Positions 19,793 to 27,796 of a stretch of DNA of 64,000 nucleotides are shown piece by piece. The DNA is from Rhizobium acidisoli (lineage in GTDB: Bacteria > Pseudomonadota > Alphaproteobacteria > Rhizobiales > Rhizobiaceae). Made by a program: the position numbers and the translations under genes. The stretch is from the NCBI RefSeq assembly GCF_002531755.2, contig NZ_CP035000.1:1-64000 (forward strand). The letters are read 5' to 3'. A model generated the notes under the pieces. It ran no database searches and had not been told where the DNA came from. It was given only the letters and a program-made list of their open reading frames with translations. Numbering within the stretch: the stretch's first letter is position 1; each line of letters opens with the position of its first letter.

Positions 19793-21226
19793 ATGACGAT
19801 CGGTATCGTTTCCGCCGCCTATATCGCGGCAGCAGTTCTATTCATCTTGTCGCTCGGCGGCCTCTCCGGCCAGGAGAGCGCCAAGCGCGCCGTCTTGTAC
19901 GGTATATCGGGCATGGCCTTGGCCGTCGTCGCCACTGTGTTCGGGCCCGGCGTCGGCAACTGGTTCATCATCCTTCTGATGGTAGCCGGCGGCGCGGTCT
20001 TCGGCCATTATGTTGCAAGCCGCGTACAGATGACCGAGATGCCGCAGCTCGTCGCGGCACTGCATTCCTTCGTTGGGCTGGCCGCCGTCTTCATCGGCTT
20101 CAATGCCCATCTCGAGGCATGGCGGGTCGTTGCCATGGACGAGGCGGCGCGATCGACGCTTGATGGGTTCGCCGGCATTCTCGCCCACAAGACGCGGGTC
20201 GAGCTCGTGATCATGAAGGTCGAGGTCTTCATCGGCGTCTTCATCGGCGCGGTGACATTCACCGGATCGGTCATTGCCTTCGGCAAGCTTGCCGGAAAGG
20301 TAGACGGCAAGGCGAAGAAGTTGCCGGGCGGACACATTCTAAATGCTGCCGCGGCGATCCTCTCGCTCTTCCTTCTCATGATATACATCGACAGCGGAGG
20401 CATCTGGACACTGATCCTGATGACGGCGGTCGCGCTCTTCATCGGCTATCATCTGATCATGGGCATCGGCGGCGCCGACATGCCGGTGGTCGTGTCGATG
20501 CTGAACAGCTATTCCGGCTGGGCGGCGGCGGCCATCGGCTTCACGCTCGGCAATGATCTGCTGATCGTGGTCGGGGCGCTCGTCGGTTCTTCCGGCGCCA
20601 TCCTCTCCTACATCATGTGCAAGGCGATGAACCGCTCTTTCGTCTCGGTCATCCTCGGCGGCTTCGGAACGGCTGGCGGGCTGCCAATGGAAATCATCGG
20701 CGAGCAGGTGGCGATCGACGCGGAAGGGGTAGCGGTTGCGCTGAACGAGGCCGACAGCATCATCATCGTCCCGGGCTATGGAATGGCCGTTGCGCAAGCC
20801 CAGCAGGCCGTCTCCGAACTGACACGCAAACTGCGCTCCTCAGGCAAGAAGGTCCGCTTCGCCATCCATCCCGTCGCCGGCCGCCTGCCGGGCCACATGA
20901 ACGTGCTGCTGGCCGAAGCCAAGGTGCCCTACGATATCGTGCTGGAAATGGACGAAATCAATGACGACTTCCCGCACACTGACGTCGTCATCGTTATCGG
21001 CTCGAATGACATCGTTAATCCTGCCGCCCTCGAAGATCCGAACTCGCCGATCGCAGGCATGCCAGTGCTGGAAGTATGGAAGGCAAAACACGTGTTCGTG
21101 TCGAAGAGAGGGCGGGGCACCGGCTATTCGGGCATCGAAAACCCGCTCTTCTACAAGGAGAACACGCGGATGTTCTATGGTGACGCAAAAAAGTCTCTTG
21201 CGCAACTGTTGCCTGTCCTACAATAA
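19793..21226 (+). CDS. pntB: NAD(P) transhydrogenase subunit beta
   Basis: 477-residue beta subunit. The N-terminal half is membrane-embedded (first helix [20 protein letters not shown]). The C-terminal NADP(H)-binding domain III shows [56 protein letters not shown] and [17 protein letters not shown], all hallmark motifs. The start ATG follows GGGAGGGG. With pntA it couples hydride transfer between NADH and NADP+ to proton movement. Its presence here suggests that catabolic flux makes one reduced cofactor in excess; a role in supplying NADPH to symbiotic or stress metabolism is equally possible. Confidence 0.95.
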   Translation: MTIGIVSAAYIAAAVLFILSLGGLSGQESAKRAVLYGISGMALAVVATVFGPGVGNWFIILLMVAGGAVFGHYVASRVQMTEMPQLVAALHSFVGLAAVFIGFNAHLEAWRVVAMDEAARSTLDGFAGILAHKTRVELVIMKVEVFIGVFIGAVTFTGSVIAFGKLAGKVDGKAKKLPGGHILNAAAAILSLFLLMIYIDSGGIWTLILMTAVALFIGYHLIMGIGGADMPVVVSMLNSYSGWAAAAIGFTLGNDLLIVVGALVGSSGAILSYIMCKAMNRSFVSVILGGFGTAGGLPMEIIGEQVAIDAEGVAVALNEADSIIIVPGYGMAVAQAQQAVSELTRKLRSSGKKVRFAIHPVAGRLPGHMNVLLAEAKVPYDIVLEMDEINDDFPHTDVVIVIGSNDIVNPAALEDPNSPIAGMPVLEVWKAKHVFVSKRGRGTGYSGIENPLFYKENTRMFYGDAKKSLAQLLPVLQ

Positions 21227-21835
21227 GTTTGCTCCTCGAGCGTTTGGGTCTGTGAACCACGTCGCCAACATAGTGCCGTCCACGCGAAAAACTGAGGGAC
21301 GAGAACCGCAGGGGCTCCGCAATCCGCGGAGCCGGCCAGAACGAATGCGATCCAGCAACGGGGACTACGCGGCCATACGGCGACCGCTGAGGACGTGAGT
21401 CGAACGAGCGGTGCGTGCCAAACGATACGGTCAATGTCAGGCGGTCCTCCTCATAGTCGGCGAAAATGACTGGGTAGACGCAGTCGTTTCTTCTCCCATC
21501 GCTCTTCTGCTTTGTGAGGCGGCAACCGCCAAAGTGTTTACCATTACCTTGCATTCCGCAACAACTATTGACATATTGTCGACAGTCGTAAAAAGCTGTT
21601 TCTCTAGAGGAAGACGGAGAGTTTGAAATGTGGTCTCGCCTCTCCGCCCGGCGTGCAATAGTCCGAGCCGCGGAGACCGTGTATGGAGCTGTTGCAGAAA
21701 GCAGGGTGGTAGCAAGGCGGACTCCGGAGTTGGGGGAGCCCTCTCGTTTGCCCGAGCGAATTCAAATGCAGTTCGATAGTCTGTCTATCTCAAACAAAAG
21801 TCGTGCGTGATTTATAGCCAGGAACTGGAGGCATT
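21227..21835. promoter_or_regulatory. Intergenic region with promoter-like repeat upstream of the AraC gene
   Basis: 609 bp without a gene I can support. The 16-mer ACAACTATTGACATAT at 21561-21576 (TTGACA at 21568-21573) is identical to the one at 521-536. The palindrome TATTGTCGACA follows. No good -10 hexamer is seen at standard spacing, so an activator or a different start arrangement is possible. Confidence 0.4.
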
Positions 21836-22864
21836 ATGAGCGCGTTGGGGGACGGCTTTAATACAAATTTGAATAGCTTTGAAGCCGCAACCTATGAGGC
21901 TGCCAGCCGTGATTTAAGCTTTGCTGAACCAACTTGGAGGTGGTCGGTAGCGGCAGGGCCTGACAAGGTTTGTTCGTTAAAGTTTCGGCGCCTGCATTTG
22001 CCCGCGACGTCAATCACGAGCGTTGAGCATTCAATCAAATTGGAAGGAGTGGCGCGGCGCAATCCATCACGCATAACTATATTTTTTGTCCTCGCTGGGC
22101 AAATAGAAGCCAATGACAGACACAAACGGACGAGTCTGCTGATTCCCGCAGGCCATGTTGCCAGTGTGTGCGAGGGTTTGGGGAATCGCGTCGCGATGGA
22201 TACCAGTACGTCCTGGCTCGCATTCCACGTTCCCCAGTATGCAATGAGGCGCTATTTTGAAGACCTAACTGGCAGACCGTATGTGCAGGAATTCAACTTG
22301 CCGCTCATTAGCTTCCGACATGGCGACGCTGAAGGGCTTTATCAAACGCTTCGGCAAGCAGAAGCGGATCTAAACGGTCGCTGTTCACAAGCGCCAGCTT
22401 TGGCGAAAGCTTATCAACAGTTGGCACTGGTAAAGCTCTTTACAAAGATGCCGAGCAACTTATGCGAAACGTTAGAACGTGGAACGCCTGGGAAAGCGCC
22501 TTGGCAGCTTCTTAAGGCCGAGGCTTTCATGCTTGAGAACCTCGGAAACCCCATTACACTGGATCAACTTGCTGGAATTGCCGGATGTGCCCCGCGCGTC
22601 CTGCAACGACTCTTCCGCACCTTTCGCGGCGATTCCCCAATGGGCGTTCTTTGTACCCTGCGGCTGGCCGCGGCTCACAGCACGATAAGATCGCGCAATT
22701 TGATCAGCATCGGTGATCTAGCATGTCGCCTTCAGTTTTCAAATCCTGGTAGATTTTCTGTTCTTTATAAAAAAGCTTACGGCTGTAGCCCGTCATCTAC
22801 ATTTCGCTTCGCATCGGATTCTGTCGATGAACGACGGATGCTTTCTCATGAAGAGCAGAGATAA
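21836..22864 (+). CDS. AraC-family transcriptional regulator
   Basis: 342-residue regulator. Residues ~1-215 form a variable sensing domain with no recognised motif. The C-terminal ~110 residues are an AraC/XylS double helix-turn-helix: LENLGNPITLDQLAGIAGCA (first helices), PRVLQRLFRTFRGDSPMGVL (recognition region), LRLAAAHSTI, and the second helix-turn-helix ISIGDLACRLQFSNPGRFSV followed by YKKAYGCSPSSTFR. The start follows GGAGG (AACTGGAGGCATT). Codon use is less GC-rich than that of its neighbours pntB and the porin, suggesting separate origin. The target is unknown; the porin downstream and pntAB upstream are candidates. Confidence 0.9.
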   Translation: MSALGDGFNTNLNSFEAATYEAASRDLSFAEPTWRWSVAAGPDKVCSLKFRRLHLPATSITSVEHSIKLEGVARRNPSRITIFFVLAGQIEANDRHKRTSLLIPAGHVASVCEGLGNRVAMDTSTSWLAFHVPQYAMRRYFEDLTGRPYVQEFNLPLISFRHGDAEGLYQTLRQAEADLNGRCSQAPALAKAYQQLALVKLFTKMPSNLCETLERGTPGKAPWQLLKAEAFMLENLGNPITLDQLAGIAGCAPRVLQRLFRTFRGDSPMGVLCTLRLAAAHSTIRSRNLISIGDLACRLQFSNPGRFSVLYKKAYGCSPSSTFRFASDSVDERRMLSHEEQR

Positions 22865-23244
22865 GCCAAATCCGGAACGGTTATCGAAATTATGCCGCCA
22901 ATCCTCTGAAGAAGAGTAATATCGGGCAGAATTTCCGTATAAATTGTGTTTTTGACGAATACGAAAGCCAAAGCCATGCGCCGGTTTTAAAATCGTAAAT
23001 ACCCATCGCTTTATGTATAGCATACAAAATGCGATATATTTTACGCTTCTATTATGACACACCCGCGCCATCGTTGGATTTATAAACGTTATTTAAGATG
23101 AGAAATCTCTCCTTTAAAGCATTTTAGTGATAGCCCTTCTGCGCTGACCGGACAAAGTCCTAGCTTTGACGCAGTGCTGCTAGCTCCCTCCTTTCTTGGC
23201 GACCAGCTGCAGCCTCAACTATTCGACAATGGGAGACATTCACT
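22865..23244 (+). promoter_or_regulatory. AT-rich promoter/leader region of the porin gene
   Basis: 380 bp, markedly AT-rich between 22900 and 23130, with no plausible gene. It must include the porin promoter; TATACATTTTATG-like stretches occur near 23010-23045 on one or the other strand. The last 25 bases include GGGAGA before the porin ATG. The length suggests a long 5' leader or several regulator sites. Confidence 0.45.
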
Positions 23245-24294
23245 ATGAGAACCACATTTGCCGGCATGCTCGTCAGCATCGGCGCTACCATCTCGGCAGC
23301 GTCCTATGCGCAAGCTGCTGATGCTATCGTTGCTGCCGAGCCGGAACCGGTTGAATACGTCCGGGTCTGCGACGCCTACGGCACCGGCTACTTCTATATC
23401 CCGGGCACCGAAACTTGCCTGAAGATCAACGGCTACGTCCGTTTCCAGGTTGACGTTGCTCCCAACGCCAGCTCCATCGGCGCCGGCGGCGGCGGTTCTG
23501 TTCCCAACGACTCCGACTGGGACGCCCGTACGCGCGGCCAGGTTCAGTTCACCGCCAAGAGCGACACCGAGTACGGTCCGCTGACCGGCGTCATCGTCAT
23601 GCAGTTCAATGCTGACAACGCTTCGGCCCAGAAGGCCCAGCTCGACTCCGCTTACCTCGACATCGCCGGCTTCCGCGCCGGTCTGTTTTACAGCTGGTGG
23701 GACGATGGCCTCTCGGGCGAAACCGACGATATCGGCTCGCCGGTCACGCTGCATAACTCCATCCGTTATCAGTACGAAACCGACGCCTTCTACGCCGGCA
23801 TCAGCGTCGACGAGCTGGAAGACAGCCCGTTCTATGACGGCGAAACCGCCAACAACGTCGGCGTTGCCGTCGGTCTCGGCGGCAAGGCCGGTGCCTTCAG
23901 CTACCAGATCACTGCCGGCTACGACACCGACAACGAAGAAGGCGCCGTCCGCGCAATGGGTACGGTTGCTGTCGGTCCGGGCACGCTCGGCCTCGCAGTT
24001 GTCTACGCAACGAACCCGAACGCCTACTACAACAAGGCTGAATGGGCGATCGCTGCCGAATACGCCATCAAGGCGACTGACAAGCTGAAGATCACCCCGG
24101 CTGTTCAGTACTACGACAACTACGGCGTCACTGCAGGCGAGTTCAACGACGACGTCAGCGCCTGGAAGGCCGGCGTAACGATCGACTACCAGATCGTCGA
24201 CAACTTCTCGGCAAAGGTTTCGGTTCAGTACCTCGATCCGGACAATGCTGAAGACGTAACCTCGGGCTACTTCCGCCTGCAGCGCGCGTTCTGA
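23245..24294 (+). CDS. Outer-membrane porin, rhizobial RopA/Omp2 family
   Basis: 349-residue trimeric beta-barrel porin of the Porin_2 family (Brucella Omp2, rhizobial RopA). Signal peptide: MRTTFAGMLVSIGATISAAS with cleavage after YAQA. The mature start has the family motif EYVRVCDAYGTGYFYIPGTE followed by CLKINGYVRFQ, with two cysteines that can form a disulfide. Amphipathic strands follow, an acidic constriction region (DDGLSGETDDIGSP), and the protein ends in FRLQRAF, the terminal Phe recognised by the BAM assembly machinery. It is strongly GC-rich in third positions, as in highly expressed genes. Confidence 0.93.
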   Translation: MRTTFAGMLVSIGATISAASYAQAADAIVAAEPEPVEYVRVCDAYGTGYFYIPGTETCLKINGYVRFQVDVAPNASSIGAGGGGSVPNDSDWDARTRGQVQFTAKSDTEYGPLTGVIVMQFNADNASAQKAQLDSAYLDIAGFRAGLFYSWWDDGLSGETDDIGSPVTLHNSIRYQYETDAFYAGISVDELEDSPFYDGETANNVGVAVGLGGKAGAFSYQITAGYDTDNEEGAVRAMGTVAVGPGTLGLAVVYATNPNAYYNKAEWAIAAEYAIKATDKLKITPAVQYYDNYGVTAGEFNDDVSAWKAGVTIDYQIVDNFSAKVSVQYLDPDNAEDVTSGYFRLQRAF

Positions 24295-24301
24295 TGAAAA
24301 G

Positions 24302-24324
24302 GGCTGCCGGCTAAACCGGCAGCC
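24302..24324 (+). terminator. Hairpin directly after the porin gene
   Basis: Perfect 9-bp stem GGCTGCCGG / CCGGCAGCC with a 5-base loop, starting eight bases after the stop codon. No U-tract follows, so it may protect the mRNA 3' end or act with the second hairpin. Confidence 0.6.
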
Positions 24325-24360
24325 GCAAATTCCTGATCCGACTGACCTCCGATCGGGAAA

Positions 24361-24394
24361 GAATGGGCCTGGACTTCCCTGCCTGGGCCCATTC
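24361..24394 (+). terminator. Second hairpin after the porin gene
   Basis: 9-bp stem GAATGGGCC / GGCCCATTC followed by CCTTTG. It is the probable main terminator of the porin transcript. Between 24395 and 24857 nothing further is recognised. Confidence 0.6.
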
Positions 24395-24862
24395 CCTTTG
24401 ACGGGCGGCGACAGGTGTAGAGGTGCCATGCCTTCTACACCGAGAAAGCAGAGGTATCATCTGCTACGAATGATTCCGGCGAGATTCTGTTCACATTGCG
24501 GTTATGTGCCGAGCAACCCATCGCGAACCAGCCTGCCTAGTTAGGCAGTAATAAAACAGAAGCCATCTTGAAGCGAAACTCGGCCGCAGCCCTTCCTGCC
24601 TCTGCTGTTAGCACCGAACGCCCGTTTTCGCTATAATCCCTTCGTTTTCCGTCTGCCGAAAATTTACCGATTGTGATCGCCTACACAGGCGCCTCGGAAG
24701 ACTTACAGCGATCCGTGTTGATCTGTTGCAGACATTCGCCGCTGATCCCGTTAAGATTGATCGAGCAATCGCGCGTGGCGAAATTCTGCCGGTGTGGAAC
24801 CAGCTTCACGTTTAAAGAACAAGCCATCCGAGTTCCATAAATCTGCTTATGCGATATGTTAT

Positions 24863-26596
24863 TGTAGGAGCTATTTAGTAATGCGACAGTTGGGCCAGTT
24901 AGAGATGCGACAGTCTCGCCTTTCGACGTGCTGGTCAATGCCAACGTTGGGAGCAAGGATGACGACTTTCAGCCTGGTCGAGACCATGAGCGGTCGGAGT
25001 CGTCATGTCCTTTATGATCACCATGTCGCAGAAAGAATTGCATCGCCTCGAAGTTGTTCAGAAGATCCGTGATCGACGCCTGAGCGTCGTCCAGGCGACT
25101 GAGGTGCTCGATCTCAGCCGAAGTCAGGTTCATAGGCTGCTGCAGGCTTATGATCGTTCCGGTGAAGCCGGTCTTGTTTCGAAGAAGCGATCACGGCCGA
25201 GCAATCGGCGCCACAGCGAGGATTTTCGCAATGCGGCGCTGGATCTGATCCGCGAACGCTATCCGGATTTCGGTCCGACGTTAGCACGCGAGAAACTGAT
25301 CGAACTGCATCAGATTTCGGTCGCCAAGGAGACGTTACGCCAATGGATGACCGAGGCCGGCATCTGGATCTCGCGACGCGAACGCAAGAAGCGGATTTTT
25401 CAGCCGCGCGGCCGGCGGGATTGTCTCGGCGAGCTCGTCCAGATCGACGGTTCGCATCACTGGTGGTTTGAGAACCGCGGTCCCAAATGCGCCCTGCTCG
25501 TCTACATCGATGATGCTACCGGCAAGCTCTTGCATCTGCGGTTCGCCGGATCGGAGAACACCTTCGACTACCTGCATGCGACGAAGGCCTATCTGCAGCA
25601 ATGGGGCAAACCTCTGGCATTCTATAGCGACAAGCACGGTGTCTTCCGCCCGGTCCATGCATCGGAGAAAGACCGGACGAGCGGCCTGACGCAGTTCGGT
25701 CGTGCCCTTTATGAGCTCAACATCGATATCATCTGCGCCAACACCCCGCAGGCCAAAGGTCGCGTGGAACGCGCCAATCAGACGCTGCAGGATCGATTGG
25801 TCAAGGAACTGCGGCTGCGCGGCATCGACACGATCGAGGCTGCAAACCTCTATGCACCGGCGTTCATTGCGGATTTCAATGCTCGTTTCGGCAAGCCGCC
25901 GCGCAATCCGAAGGACATGCATCGGCCGCTGGCCGCACATGAGAACCTCGATGCCGCCATGTGCCGGAAGGAGGTCCGCACGCTGTCGCAGTCCCTGACG
26001 CTACGCTACGACAAGGTCCTGTTCATCCTCGATCCGACGGAACAGGCCAAGGCGCTGGCGGGTAAGAAGGTCGTCGTCTGCGACTATCCGGATGGTCGCC
26101 TCGAGATCATGCACGAGAGTTTTGCCCTGCCCTACAGAACCTTCGATAAGTTGCGATCGATACATAGACCCGAAGTCGTCGACAACAAGCGTTTGGACGA
26201 CATGCTTTCGATCGTCGCTGAGCTGCAGGCTGGACGTGAACTGCAGCGCAGTAAGAGCGGCCCGCGCCGCACCGGTCAGACGGATCATATGTTTGGGATA
26301 CCGGATGGTAGCCAGGGCAACGGTTATCAAAAGCGTGGTCGCAAGCCCGGCCCGCGGACGGACTTCATGAACGATCCGGAAGTCATTGCCAAACGGCAGA
26401 AGGCGCTGGCGCGGATGGAGGCTGCCGAATGAATGGTGTCGCCATAGTCTCAAAGCTAAAGCCGAAGGGTGCCTCTCACCCGCCCCCTCCCTACCCTTGC
26501 AACCCGGACCAGCCGGTTCGGTCGGGGGCTGATCGCCAGTGCCAGTGTCGCGTTTCTAACTGGCTGACGACGTCGCGCCTCTAATCAGCTTTGACA
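24863..26596 (+). mobile_element. ISNCY-like insertion sequence A, complete
   Basis: Ends pair as imperfect inverted repeats: left TGTAGGAGCTATTTAG then GCGACAG..GGCCAGTTAGAGA, right (reverse complement) TGTCAAAGCTGATTAG then GCGACG..AGCCAGTTAGAAA. Each end carries two GCGAC sub-terminal motifs around CAGTTAGA, likely transposase sites. The element is flanked by GTTAT at 24858-24862 and 26597-26601. It encodes one transposase. The 3' untranslated part (AAAGCTAAAGCCGAAGGGTG onward) is shared with element B. Confidence 0.85.
25005..26432 (+). CDS. ISNCY-family transposase (element A)
   Basis: 475-residue DDE transposase. The N-terminal helix-turn-helix reads RRLSVVQATEVLDLSRSQVH. The catalytic core has the first Asp in GELVQIDGSHHWWFENRG (about residue 147), the second in AFYSDKHGVFR (about 207) and the Glu in ANTPQAKGRVERANQTLQDR (about 255). 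Tail: RRTGQTDHMFGIPDGSQGNG. ATG 25005 and the downstream in-frame ATGs (MITMSQKELHRLEV) are all possible; a further in-frame start is less likely. It is very similar throughout to the transposase at 29496 and more distantly to that at 27797. The gene is complete, so the element may be active. Confidence 0.9.
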   Translation: MSFMITMSQKELHRLEVVQKIRDRRLSVVQATEVLDLSRSQVHRLLQAYDRSGEAGLVSKKRSRPSNRRHSEDFRNAALDLIRERYPDFGPTLAREKLIELHQISVAKETLRQWMTEAGIWISRRERKKRIFQPRGRRDCLGELVQIDGSHHWWFENRGPKCALLVYIDDATGKLLHLRFAGSENTFDYLHATKAYLQQWGKPLAFYSDKHGVFRPVHASEKDRTSGLTQFGRALYELNIDIICANTPQAKGRVERANQTLQDRLVKELRLRGIDTIEAANLYAPAFIADFNARFGKPPRNPKDMHRPLAAHENLDAAMCRKEVRTLSQSLTLRYDKVLFILDPTEQAKALAGKKVVVCDYPDGRLEIMHESFALPYRTFDKLRSIHRPEVVDNKRLDDMLSIVAELQAGRELQRSKSGPRRTGQTDHMFGIPDGSQGNGYQKRGRKPGPRTDFMNDPEVIAKRQKALARMEAAE

Positions 26597-26620
26597 GTTA
26601 TTGTAGCCGGGCACATTCTA

Positions 26621-27711
26621 TTTCCAAGTGCGACATGCCAATGATTTCAATGGTTTCACTTTGGAGATTTTGGCATGTCGCGATGCTATTCACACTTGAC
26701 CCTCGCCGATCGACGGCGCCTGCATCATTGGGTCGAGCGGAAGGTTCCGATCAATGAGATGGCCCGCCAACTCGGTCGCCATCGCTCGACCATCTATCGT
26801 GAGATCAAGCGCAATACGTTTCGCGATCGCGAACTACCGGACTACGACGGCTACTACAGCACGGTTGCTGACGACATCCGCAAAGAGCGGCGACGGCGTT
26901 TGAGGAAGCTTGTGCGGCACCCGCAATTGCGCGAACTGGTTATCGAGCAGTTGGAGGCGCTTTGGTCACCCGAACAGATCGCCGGCCGCCTACTCGCGGA
27001 TGGCGTTTGCACCGTGCGTGTCTGCACCGAGACGATCTATCGCTTCATCTACTGCAAGGAAGATTATGCGCTGAAGCTCTATCAGCATCTGCCGGAGGGC
27101 CGCCGCAAACGCCGCGCTCGCGGTTCGAGGAAACCCCGCGACGGTGCCTTTCCTGCTGCCTGCAGGATATCGCAACGACCTGATTTCATTGGTGATCGCT
27201 CGCAATTCGGCCACTGGGAAGGCGACTTGTTGATCTTCCAACGTGACTTGGGCACCGCCAACGTCACTTCCCTGATCGAGCGCAAAAGCCGCTACACCGT
27301 GATGATCAAGAACCAGAGCCGGCACTCGCGGCCGATCATGGACAAGATCATCGAAGCATTCTCTTCCTTGCCGGCGTTCGCACGCCAGAGCTTCACCTTT
27401 GATCGCGGCACCGAGTTTGCGGGATTCAGGGCTTTGGAAGATGGTATCGGCGCGCGCAGCTGGTTCTGCGATCCCAGCGCACCGTGGCAGAAAGGCGCAG
27501 TGGAAAACACCAACAAGCGCATTCGCCGCTTTATGCCAGGCGAGACGGACCTGACGGCCGTCTCGCAACGCAACCTCATCCAGCTTGCTCGCCATCTCAA
27601 CGACCAGCCAAGAAAGTGCCTCGATTACAGGACACCGGCCGAAGTGTTCATGGCACATTTGCAAGAAGGACGCTGAACCCCTACCCTAAAAACCGGCATG
27701 ATGCACTTCGG
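26621..27711 (+). mobile_element. IS30-family insertion sequence inside element B
   Basis: Terminal inverted repeats: left CCAAGTGCGACATGCC (from about 26623), right (reverse complement) CCGAAGTGCATCATGCC, ending at 27711. The trinucleotide CTA lies on both sides (26618-26620 and 27712-27714), a short target duplication as usual for IS30. It encodes one full transposase, so it looks recent and possibly active. Confidence 0.8.
26675..27676 (+). CDS. IS30-family transposase
   Basis: 333-residue transposase. The N-terminal helix-turn-helix is that of IS30 (YSHLTLADRRRLHHWVERKV, then MARQLGRHRSTIYREIKRNT). A second DNA-binding segment has LWSPEQIAGRLLADG. The DDE core shows RSQFGHWEGDLLIFQRDLGT (first Asp), SFTFDRGTEFAGFRAL (second Asp) and PWQKGAVENTNKRIRRFMP (Glu; the KG.VEN..G/R R motif of the family). 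Complete, with start ATG seven bases after GGAG (TTTGGAGATTTTGGC). Confidence 0.93.
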   Translation: MSRCYSHLTLADRRRLHHWVERKVPINEMARQLGRHRSTIYREIKRNTFRDRELPDYDGYYSTVADDIRKERRRRLRKLVRHPQLRELVIEQLEALWSPEQIAGRLLADGVCTVRVCTETIYRFIYCKEDYALKLYQHLPEGRRKRRARGSRKPRDGAFPAACRISQRPDFIGDRSQFGHWEGDLLIFQRDLGTANVTSLIERKSRYTVMIKNQSRHSRPIMDKIIEAFSSLPAFARQSFTFDRGTEFAGFRALEDGIGARSWFCDPSAPWQKGAVENTNKRIRRFMPGETDLTAVSQRNLIQLARHLNDQPRKCLDYRTPAEVFMAHLQEGR

Positions 27712-27796
27712 CTAGATTCTCCACCGCAAAGTTAGAATGTCCTGTTTCTGCAAAGTTGGAATGTCACACTCTCCCCGTTTTTGATGACGGCGGAGA

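Noticed and set aside
18097..19794. Minus-strand open frame (~565 codons) opposite pntA
   Set aside because: Same reason: antisense shadow of a gene with all transhydrogenase motifs.
23215..24429. Minus-strand open frame opposite the porin gene
   Set aside because: Val/Gly/Asp-rich shadow of a gene with a signal peptide and terminal Phe; no ribosome site.
24858..26606. A 10-bp duplication GTTATTGTAG around element A
   Set aside because: The last five bases (TGTAG) are the start of the next element, as shown by 31892-31901, where GTTAT is followed by other sequence; only GTTAT is outside the elements.
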